Below are positions 5,712 to 11,678 of a DNA stretch of 11,678 nucleotides, piece by piece. Positions within the stretch are counted from its first letter, which is position 1. Every line of letters starts with the position of its first letter. The notes under the pieces were generated by a model, which had not been told where the DNA came from, ran no database searches, and was given only the letters and a program-made list of their open reading frames with translations. The stretch spans positions 1-11,678 of the forward strand of contig JAAYFZ010000242.1 of assembly GCA_012727965.1 (NCBI GenBank), written 5' to 3'. Source of the stretch: Clostridiaceae bacterium (GTDB lineage: Bacteria; Bacillota; Clostridia; Saccharofermentanales; UBA5734). Position numbers and translations under genes: made by a program.

Positions 5712-7289
5712 ATGGATCTAAGAAAATTCAGTGCCAGCCGGCTGGCAGTCATGCTGTCAGATGGCAAAATAAGCGCTTCCGAACTCGCTGAGCTAAGTAT
5801 AGAGAGAATTAACAAAATCGATTCGGGGCTGGGGGCTTTTGTCACCGTGGATGAGAGTGGTATCCGCTCGCAGGCCTTACAAGCAGACGCATTACTGGCC
5901 GCTGACAAGAACCGTAGTCCGCTGACTGGCTTGCCGCTGGCGATCAAGGATAATATCAGTACAGCTGGTATAAGAACTACCTGTGCCTCGAAGATGCTGG
6001 CCGATTATGTGCCGCCTTATTCAGCAACAGTAGTCGAGAAGCTGCGCAAGTCAGGAGCGGTCATCGCTGGCAAAAGCAATCTGGATGAGTTTGCTATGGG
6101 CAGTACTACTGAGACTTCGGCCTGGCATATTACACGCAATCCCTGGAGCTATGAGCATGTTCCGGGTGGATCTAGCGGCGGCTCGGCTGCTGCTGTAGCT
6201 GCCGGGCTGGTACCTCTTGCTCTAGGTTCAGATACAGGCGGATCAATCAGGCAGCCCTGCTCATATTGCGGTCTTACCGGTCTCAAACCAACTTATGGCA
6301 CTGTTTCGCGCTATGGGCTGATAGCATACGCGTCATCGCTCGATCAGATCGGCCCTATTGCCAGGACCTCGGCTGACTGTGCGCTTGTTTATACAGAAAT
6401 TGCCGGAACCGATGGCCGTGACAGTACGAGCATGATCGATAACAACGGCAACTTCTCCAGGAAGCTTGGTAAATTGAAAGATGATGTCATGGCTGCAGAA
6501 AGAGCTAATGATTTCAGCGGCTTCTCGCTCGCCGGCAAGCGGATCGCTGTGCCGAAGGCTTTTGCCGGTTATGAACTACAGCAAGAAACAGCTGAGGCGC
6601 TCGAACAGGCGATCAGAGTACTTGAGCAAGCTGGTGCTGTTATCAGCGAATGTGAACTGCCGCTGCTTGAAGAGAGCATACCTGCTTATTATCTGATCGC
6701 GTCGGCTGAGGCCAGCGCTAATCTCTCGCGTTATGACGGCGTTCAATACGGCTATAGGACAGCCAGGTCTGATTATGCTGATCTGGCGGAATTTTATAGC
6801 TTAAATAGAGCCGAGGCTCTGGGTCCGGAGGTCAGAACCAGAATCATGCTGGGGACTTTTGCCCTAAGTAGTGGCTATTATGATGCCTGGTATTTGAAAG
6901 CTCAGAAAGTAAGAAGACTGATTCGAAGCCGCTATAACGAAATTTTGACTGAGTATGATTTCATCCTGGGGCCTACAGCTCCAAGAACCGCGCCGCTTCT
7001 GGGTGTCAGTCTTGATGATCCGCTAGCCATGTATTTGAGTGATGTGTTTACTGTCGGTGCCAATTTGACTGGTCTGCCAGCTCTGGCATTGCCATGCGGC
7101 TTCGACAACAGCGGCTTGCCGATCGGACTGCAGTTGACAGGAAGGGCTTATGCCGATGATGAGCTGCTGCGTGCGGGCATTGCCTGGCAGCAGCAAACTG
7201 AGTTCCATTTGGCGCTGCCTTCTGACAAGGAGGCTGAGTCTGCTGTTGCTGCTCAACTGTCTGGTGTAAGAGGCGAGGTGGAATCATGA
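5712..7289 (+). CDS. gatA: Asp/Glu-tRNA amidotransferase subunit A
   Basis: This amidase subunit hydrolyses glutamine and feeds ammonia to GatB. The amidase-signature triad is complete: K79 (in GLPLAIKDN), S154 (in PGGSSGGS) and the nucleophile S178 (in GSDTGGS). The spacing is the same as in the Staphylococcus aureus enzyme. Later conserved segments include GPTAPRTAP and LTGLPALALPCGFDNSGLPIGLQLTG. At 525 residues it is longer than the usual 480-490. Some of the excess is a linker around residues 240-268 (NNGNFSRKLGKLKDDVMAAE region), and some is a short C-terminal tail after LAL. AAGGAG at 5697-5702 sets the start nine bases downstream. The stop overlaps gatB as ATGA. Confidence 0.97.
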   Translation: MDLRKFSASRLAVMLSDGKISASELAELSIERINKIDSGLGAFVTVDESGIRSQALQADALLAADKNRSPLTGLPLAIKDNISTAGIRTTCASKMLADYVPPYSATVVEKLRKSGAVIAGKSNLDEFAMGSTTETSAWHITRNPWSYEHVPGGSSGGSAAAVAAGLVPLALGSDTGGSIRQPCSYCGLTGLKPTYGTVSRYGLIAYASSLDQIGPIARTSADCALVYTEIAGTDGRDSTSMIDNNGNFSRKLGKLKDDVMAAERANDFSGFSLAGKRIAVPKAFAGYELQQETAEALEQAIRVLEQAGAVISECELPLLEESIPAYYLIASAEASANLSRYDGVQYGYRTARSDYADLAEFYSLNRAEALGPEVRTRIMLGTFALSSGYYDAWYLKAQKVRRLIRSRYNEILTEYDFILGPTAPRTAPLLGVSLDDPLAMYLSDVFTVGANLTGLPALALPCGFDNSGLPIGLQLTGRAYADDELLRAGIAWQQQTEFHLALPSDKEAESAVAAQLSGVRGEVES

Positions 7290-8731
7290 AGAGTTATGAG
7301 ACTGTTATCGGTTTGGAAGTTCATGTTGAGCTATCGACCAGGAGCAAGATATTCTGCAGCTGTCCTGTATCTTATGGTGAAGAGCCGAATACAAAATGCT
7401 GTCCTGTCTGCATGGGATTGCCGGGAGCTCTGCCTGTACTTAACCGGGAAGTGGTTGAATATGCGCTTCGGACCTGTCTGGCTGTCAATTGTGATATCAA
7501 TAAACTGACTCGCTTCGATCGTAAAAACTATTTCTATCCAGACTTGCCAAAAGCATATCAGATCTCGCAGCTTTATGAACCGATCGGCCGCGACGGCTGG
7601 CTCGAGATCCAAGCAGGTGATTTAGATAAACGCATTCGTATCCACGAGCTGCATATGGAGGAAGATGCAGGCAAGCTGCTGCATGATCCCTGGGATGATC
7701 AGACGCTAGTCGATTATAACCGCTGTGGTGTACCACTTCTGGAGATCGTCAGCGAGCCTGATCTGCGTTCTGCGGAGGAGGCTCTGATTTATCTGGAAAA
7801 ACTGCGTAGTATTTTACAGTTTATCGATGTATCTGACTGCCGCATGCAGGAGGGTTCTCTGAGAGCTGATGTCAATGTATCGGTGCGCCCTATTGGTTCA
7901 GAAGAATTCGGTACCAGAACTGAGATGAAAAATATGAATTCATTCAAAGCGATCGGCAGGGCTATTGAGAAAGAGAGCCGCCGCCAAATCGAACTGATCG
8001 AGGAGGGCGGTGCCATCAGACAGGAAACGCGGCGTTGGGATGAGAATAAGGATGCCAGTTTCCCGATGCGTTCCAAGGAAGATGCGCATGACTATCGGTA
8101 TTTCCCCGATCCAGATCTGACACCTGTGTTGATCAGCAGCGACTGGATAGAAAAGGTCAGAGAAGCTTTGCCTGAATTGCCGCAGGACAGGCGCAGTCGC
8201 TATATCTTAGAGCTAGGTCTCGCTGAGTATGAAGCTGATTTGATGGTAAGTCATCCAGATTTGTCGAATCTATTTGAGGAGACTGTGAAGCTAACTGATA
8301 AACCGCGTGAAACGGCTAGTTGGATCATGGGAGAACTGCTGCAGCTGTCTAAGGATAAGAGCTGTGAACTGGCGGAGCTCGAGGTCGAGCCGAAGGCTTT
8401 TGCCAGGATAATTATTATGACAGCTGATGGCACGATTAATCGAATTACCGCCAGGAAGGTTTTACTGGCTGCGATAGATGAGCAGGTTGATCCAGAAGAA
8501 TATATCGCGAAGCAGGGATTGGCAATGATTAGCGATACCAGTTTGCTTGAGCAGACTGTCGCCCAGGTTTTGGCTGACAATCCTGCTTCGGTCGAGGATT
8601 ATCGCAAGGGCAAGACCAAGGTGACTGGATTTCTTGTCGGCCAGTCTATGCGGCTGCTTGGCGGCAAGGCTGACCCTCAGCTTCTGAACAAAATAGTCTT
8701 GGTAAAATTGGATAATATTGTGCAAAACTGA
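7286..8731 (+). CDS. gatB: Asp/Glu-tRNA amidotransferase subunit B
   Basis: GatB binds the misacylated tRNA, activates the side-chain carboxylate with ATP and transfers the ammonia arriving from GatA. The 481-residue length is normal. The cradle domain begins ETVIGLEVHVELSTRSKIFCSC. A CxC (C24, C26) and CxxC (C39, C42) set marks the zinc-containing GatB form. Later landmarks are FDRKNYFYPDLPKAYQISQ (77-95) and LHMEEDAGKL. The YqeY-like C-terminal tRNA-binding tail ends VTGFLVGQSMRLLGGKADPQLLNKI. GAGGTGG (7275-7281) precedes the ATG, which overlaps the gatA stop. With aspS and gatC it completes the transamidation operon. An amidation role on Glu-tRNA(Gln) is equally possible for the same enzyme. 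Confidence 0.97.
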   Translation: MKSYETVIGLEVHVELSTRSKIFCSCPVSYGEEPNTKCCPVCMGLPGALPVLNREVVEYALRTCLAVNCDINKLTRFDRKNYFYPDLPKAYQISQLYEPIGRDGWLEIQAGDLDKRIRIHELHMEEDAGKLLHDPWDDQTLVDYNRCGVPLLEIVSEPDLRSAEEALIYLEKLRSILQFIDVSDCRMQEGSLRADVNVSVRPIGSEEFGTRTEMKNMNSFKAIGRAIEKESRRQIELIEEGGAIRQETRRWDENKDASFPMRSKEDAHDYRYFPDPDLTPVLISSDWIEKVREALPELPQDRRSRYILELGLAEYEADLMVSHPDLSNLFEETVKLTDKPRETASWIMGELLQLSKDKSCELAELEVEPKAFARIIIMTADGTINRITARKVLLAAIDEQVDPEEYIAKQGLAMISDTSLLEQTVAQVLADNPASVEDYRKGKTKVTGFLVGQSMRLLGGKADPQLLNKIVLVKLDNIVQN

Positions 8732-8758
8732 GTATCTGTAAAAAAACAGTCAATCTGA

Positions 8759-8787
8759 TTGACCTGCAGTGCTTTTGGTAGTATTGT
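8759..8787 (+). promoter_or_regulatory. Possible promoter of the MATE gene
   Basis: TTGACC (8759-8764) and TATTGT (8782-8787) lie 17 bases apart, matching 5 of 6 and 4 of 6 consensus positions. The -35 sits in the 3' arm of a small hairpin (CAGTCAA at 8747-8753 with TTGACCTG at 8759-8766, one bulge). That hairpin lacks a good T-run, so gatB transcripts may also continue into this gene. Confidence 0.4.
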
Positions 8788-8820
8788 TTTCTGAATGAAA
8801 TCTCGATGGAGGGACAGAGA

Positions 8821-10245
8821 ATGTGCGCTGCAGGATCACTTAGTTTGCGTCCGCTGATCGGCGATAAGAAGTTTTATCGTGAAGCTTTGGCTGTTATGCT
8901 GCCTGTAACTGGTCAGCAGCTGCTTACTTCGCTCTATGGGTTTACAGATAATCTGATGGTTGGAATGGTTGACGCTGCAGCTCTGTCCGGCGTTACTGTT
9001 GCCAACAAGGTTTTCTTCGTTTTTATGGGTATTTTCTGGGGGATAACCGGTGCTGGCGGACTGCTGCTATCACAGTATTTTGGTGCCGGTGATAAAAAAA
9101 GCGGCCAGATAATATTCGCTTTGCAGCATGTAGCCGGAATCTTCGTGGGGTTGGCTTTTACCATTTTGCTGTTATTGGCTCCTGAGCAGATGCTGAGGAT
9201 ATTTGTCAAAGACGCAGCGACTGTAGGTGCAGGTCTTGGCTATATGGAGCTGATTAGATTCAGTTATCTGCCGGCTGGTATTTCTATGGTCACAATGTTT
9301 TCACTGCGCTCAGTAGGCCAGAGCAAGGTGCCTTTTTATGTTGGCTTCCTAACAGTTTCTATTAATATTTTCCTTAACTGGGTCTTCATTTTCGGTAAGC
9401 TGGGTCAGCCGGCTATGGGCGCTCGCGGTGCTGCACTTGCTACTCTGATCGCACGAGTTATTGAGATGGTGTTCTATATATTGTGGGTGGCCAGTGGCAA
9501 GTCCTGGTTTAGCTGGAATATAGCAGCGGCAGGACAAGCCAGCAAGAGACTTCTGAAAATGGTTGCTGCTAAAACCTTCCCGCTGATTGCCAATGAATTT
9601 CTCTGGACCATGGGGACTAATATGCTGTTCTGGTCCTATGCCAGGATCGATGAGTATTCTCTGCCGGCACTGGTAATTGTTGAGCAGTCGATGCAATTTG
9701 TTTATGTAATGTTCGGCGGCATGTCCGCTGGAGTAGCTATCCTGGTAGGTAGTCGTCTTGGTGCCGGGCGCTTTGACGAAGCACGTACGAATTCACGCCG
9801 TCTGATGTTCCTTGGTTCAGTGATCGGTTTGATACTGATGGCTATTGCTCTGCTTATTTCTGGTCCTCTGCCTGGTTTCTTCAATGTTTCAGATAAGCTT
9901 AAGCAAACCGCGACACTGTTGATTCGACTACAGACGGTCTTCTTCATACCGCAACTGCTTTATACTATTATATTTTTTATACTAAGAGCCGGGGGCGATA
10001 TTCGCTCTGCGTTCCGGCTAGATGCTCTCTATACCTGGCTGGTACCGATACCTGTTGCGGTTTTTATGGCTACTGTTGTTCCGAATTTTGCACCGATTAC
10101 GATTGTCGCAGCTTATATGATCAGTCAGGCAGTTCTAAATGCCAAACTGATGGCCGCATTCAAATATTACCGCAAAGAACATTGGATGCAGAATTTGACT
10201 ATAAATCATGAGGTGCCGCTGCCGGCAGCAGAAGGATCGCTATAA
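8821..10245 (+). CDS. MATE family efflux transporter
   Basis: This membrane protein of 474 residues has about twelve hydrophobic segments in two related halves, the layout of MATE cation/drug antiporters. Family-like stretches are LPVTGQQLLTSLYGFTDNLMVGMVDAAALSGVTVANKVFF in the first two helices and AGGLLLSQYFGAGDKKSGQ after the second. Related sequence recurs in the second half at AGVAILVGSRLGAGRFDEAR. It probably exports cationic compounds in exchange for Na+ or H+, but the substrate cannot be read from the sequence. I chose the ATG at 8821 because GGAGGG (8808-8813) is seven bases upstream. An in-frame ATG at 8806 would overlap that site. There is no obvious link to the tRNA pathway upstream. 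Confidence 0.94.
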   Translation: MCAAGSLSLRPLIGDKKFYREALAVMLPVTGQQLLTSLYGFTDNLMVGMVDAAALSGVTVANKVFFVFMGIFWGITGAGGLLLSQYFGAGDKKSGQIIFALQHVAGIFVGLAFTILLLLAPEQMLRIFVKDAATVGAGLGYMELIRFSYLPAGISMVTMFSLRSVGQSKVPFYVGFLTVSINIFLNWVFIFGKLGQPAMGARGAALATLIARVIEMVFYILWVASGKSWFSWNIAAAGQASKRLLKMVAAKTFPLIANEFLWTMGTNMLFWSYARIDEYSLPALVIVEQSMQFVYVMFGGMSAGVAILVGSRLGAGRFDEARTNSRRLMFLGSVIGLILMAIALLISGPLPGFFNVSDKLKQTATLLIRLQTVFFIPQLLYTIIFFILRAGGDIRSAFRLDALYTWLVPIPVAVFMATVVPNFAPITIVAAYMISQAVLNAKLMAAFKYYRKEHWMQNLTINHEVPLPAAEGSL

Positions 10246-10273
10246 ATTTAAGGCCGAATAGTCTTAAGCAATC

Positions 10274-10320
10274 AAGAAAAACAGCCGGAGCTGATGTTTA
10301 AGCACATCGCTTCGGCTGTT
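10274..10320 (-). terminator. Convergent (probably bidirectional) terminator
   Basis: AACAGCCG (10280-10287) pairs with CGGCTGTT (10313-10320). The stem continues through G-U, AGC/GCT and GATGT/ACATC to a TTAAGC loop, with one bulge. On the minus strand the stem is followed by TTTTCTTG, a good T-run for the PH-domain gene. On the plus strand the following bases are only moderately T-rich, so termination of the MATE transcript is likely but weaker. Confidence 0.85.
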
Positions 10321-10357
10321 GATATATCTGTATTTATTTGAATCTGCAGTTGAAAAT

Positions 10358-11017
10358 TTAACCGGGGAAGCCGTCACCGTCGAGATCAGGCATGTCATAA
10401 CCACCATCGGCGACGCCGAAGAGCTCACGACCAGTGAGTCTGCGATCTTCACGTTCCTTCTCAACAAGATTACTGAGGTAGCGGCGTACCTTCTCAGGCT
10501 TCTTGATATTTTTCAGCTCGAAGGTGTTGTGTGATGTGTCAGCAGAATATAGTGTGATAGTGCCTACACCGAAAATTTTCTGGCCTAAACTACGCGATAG
10601 TTTGAGATCCATAATTCGGTAGAGCAGTGTCTCGTTAGTAACTGTATTGAAAAAGCCGATTCTGCTGGTAAATCTGGTCTGATCAACTTCATATCTGGTA
10701 AAAGAAATCGGCATGCCGAGATATCTTTTTCGGTCTTTCCACAATATTTCAACATCTGCTGTTTCGAGAAAAGCCTTGGTTTTGCGTTTTTTCTTGTTTG
10801 CTGCTGGTGCAGAAGCTGCGCCATTTGTTGGCGGTACCTGGTTTGTGGCAGGAGCAGTCTGAGCAGCCGATGGTGCCTGGTTTACGGCTGGAGCGGCCTG
10901 GACTGGAGCTGTTTGAACTGGAGCTGCCTGTGCGGCAGGAGTCGCGGCTTCTGCTGTTTTCTGGATATCTTCCTCCAGAGATTCAACATCGAAATCCTCA
11001 AATTTATTGTCTGTCAT
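10358..11017 (-). CDS. PH-domain (bPH2/DUF304-like) protein with Ala/Pro/Gln-rich linker
   Basis: This 219-residue minus-strand protein has no signal peptide or membrane segment, so it is probably cytoplasmic. It has three parts. Residues 1-22 are acidic. Residues 23-74 are a low-complexity linker of Ala, Pro, Gln, Thr and Val with loosely repeated AAPVQ/NQAP units, ending in a basic patch, KKKRKTK. The region from about 88 to 190 is a single bacterial PH-like domain, with landmarks ILWKDRKRYLGMPISFTRYE, LLYRIMDLKLSRSLGQKIFGVGTI and FELKNIKKPEKVRRYL. The short Gly/Asp tail ends DLDGDGFPG. The function of these proteins is unknown. The ATG at 11017 has no well-placed ribosome binding site. An in-frame stop at 11066-11068 (minus) rules out a much longer form. 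The family call is by pattern. Confidence 0.85.
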   Translation of the reverse strand: MTDNKFEDFDVESLEEDIQKTAEAATPAAQAAPVQTAPVQAAPAVNQAPSAAQTAPATNQVPPTNGAASAPAANKKKRKTKAFLETADVEILWKDRKRYLGMPISFTRYEVDQTRFTSRIGFFNTVTNETLLYRIMDLKLSRSLGQKIFGVGTITLYSADTSHNTFELKNIKKPEKVRRYLSNLVEKEREDRRLTGRELFGVADGGYDMPDLDGDGFPG

Positions 11018-11123
11018 GAATGTAACCGGCAGGTCTCCGTCAGCCGCTAATGAAGGGCTGAAAATTCAAGCGTTGATATAGAGAAAGTTCGGATAACCAG
11101 CCTCCTCCTTCCTGTTTTACCTA

Positions 11124-11129
11124 ATTATA
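11124..11129 (-). promoter_or_regulatory. Possible -10 of the PH-domain gene
   Basis: TATAAT on the minus strand lies within the palindrome ATTATAAT (11124-11131). No good -35 is found at 16-18 bases. If it is used, the transcript has a leader of about 100 bases containing AAGGAGGAGG (11101-11110). Confidence 0.3.
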
Positions 11130-11150
11130 ATACATTTACAGTCTCGTTTA

Positions 11151-11180
11151 TAGACATTTACGCAGTATGGAGGCTAGAAT
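11151..11180 (+). promoter_or_regulatory. Possible rsmE promoter
   Basis: TAGACA (11151-11156) and TAGAAT (11175-11180) each match 5 of 6 consensus positions with an 18-base spacer, about 95 bases before the rsmE start and divergent from the PH-domain gene. Confidence 0.4.
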
Positions 11181-11274
11181 ATAGAAAAAGCAATAATTTG
11201 ATCTCAGACATTGTCGGGATATGCAAATGCCTGACGATTGGTTTGCGAATCAGATACCAGGACGGGAGCAGAAG

Positions 11275-11678
11275 ATGCCGAGGTTTTTTGTAGAGCAATG
11301 TCTGCCGGCAGATGTTAAACAGATCAGGCTGGTTCAAGACGACGCACATCACATTACGCATGTACTTCGTATGCGCGAGGGTGAAGAGGTCGTTGTTTGT
11401 GATGGCGCCGGAACAGATCATATAACATTAATAGAAGGCTTCGAGACAGGGTCCGTAATTCTCAAGGTGGTCGAGGTTAAGGAAAATAGTACTGAGCCGC
11501 GCTGGCAGGCTTGCTTATATCAGGGTCTGCCAAAAGGCGATAAAATGGATCTTATTATTCAGAAGGCAGTTGAACTTGGTGTCAGCAAGATAATACCGGT
11601 TGAGTGCAGCCGCAGCATCAGCAAACTGCCAGCAAATAAGCTGGCAAGAAGGCTTGAACGCTGGAACAGGATCGCTCT
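11275..11678 (+). CDS. rsmE: 16S rRNA (uracil-1498-N3)-methyltransferase RsmE, N-terminal part (runs off window)
   Basis: This SAM-dependent SPOUT methyltransferase modifies U1498 of 16S rRNA. The first 134 residues are visible. The N-terminal PUA-like domain starts MPRFFVEQ and contains HHITHVLRMREGEEVVVCDGAG (25-46). The start of the SPOUT domain has the strongly conserved LYQGLPKGDKMDLIIQKAVELGVSKIIPVECSRSI (81-115) and RWNRIA at the edge. The C-terminal SAM-binding knot is outside the window. GGGAG (11264-11268) six bases before the ATG at 11275 and the family-typical N-terminus support this start. In-frame ATGs at 11221 and 11227 lack a good site and would add a non-homologous extension. 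In many bacteria prmA precedes this gene, but here a divergent PH-domain gene does. Confidence 0.94.
   Translation, partial: MPRFFVEQCLPADVKQIRLVQDDAHHITHVLRMREGEEVVVCDGAGTDHITLIEGFETGSVILKVVEVKENSTEPRWQACLYQGLPKGDKMDLIIQKAVELGVSKIIPVECSRSISKLPANKLARRLERWNRIA

Noticed and set aside
8747..8775. Intrinsic terminator after gatB
   Set aside because: The hairpin is short, has a bulge and lacks a proper T-run. The T's at 8773-8776 are too distant, and it overlaps a candidate -35.
8806..8820. Earlier start codon for the MATE transporter
   Set aside because: The ATG at 8806 overlaps the GGAGGG that serves the ATG at 8821, so the later start is preferred.
1..11678. Mobile element, phage, defence system or CRISPR array
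   Set aside because: No transposase, integrase, terminal repeats, regularly spaced repeats or toxin-antitoxin pair was found. The AbrB-type gene is not next to a toxin gene.

Overview
The window looks like chromosomal DNA of a Clostridia-type Firmicute. The evidence is a T-box riboswitch, strong AGGAGG-type ribosome binding sites, ATGA stop/start overlaps, intrinsic terminators, and an archaeal-type aspartyl-tRNA synthetase placed directly in front of gatCAB. I cannot fix the genus. The base composition is mixed, near half G+C in the gat genes and visibly more A/T-rich around 1650-3700. I see no phage, transposon, tRNA, rRNA or CRISPR array. Most of the window is housekeeping DNA.

Layout. 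Positions 1-851 (minus) hold the N-terminal part of a DUF4349 lipoprotein, cut by the window edge. Divergent from it is apt (1059-1571, purine salvage), which ends in a strong terminator. Next is a three-gene operon, 1791-3558: an AbrB-type regulator, an ABC-2 ATPase and its permease, joined by two ATGA overlaps. A consensus promoter (3655-3684) drives a long T-box leader (about 3691-4008). The leader controls aspS, gatC, gatA and gatB (4035-8731). A MATE transporter (8821-10245) follows with a possible promoter of its own. Converging on it is a minus-strand PH-domain protein (10358-11017), and the two share a terminator hairpin. The window ends inside rsmE (11275 onward, plus strand).

The core is the T-box/aspS/gatCAB unit, which is the tRNA-dependent asparagine (and possibly glutamine) pathway. 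A non-discriminating AspRS charges tRNA(Asn) with Asp, and GatCAB amidates it to Asn-tRNA(Asn). AspRS residues H16 and P71 fit the non-discriminating type. The T-box specifier loop carries AAC (Asn), and its frame -1 neighbour is GAA (Glu). This is the overlapping two-codon arrangement reported for the transamidation operon of Clostridium acetobutylicum. The operon therefore seems to sense uncharged tRNA(Asn), perhaps also tRNA(Glu), and not tRNA(Asp).

The main oddity is that aspS is broken into two frames at about 4824-4838, between class II motifs 2 and 3. Removing two bases restores a continuous family-like sequence. This could be a sequencing error, a real mutation or a split gene, and the window alone cannot decide. 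Other points of note are a second copy of the 9-base T-box core inside the leader, a symmetric inverted repeat over the apt promoter, tandem 9-base repeats before the AbrB gene, and strong Shine-Dalgarno-like sequences without a start codon in the leaders of both minus-strand genes.
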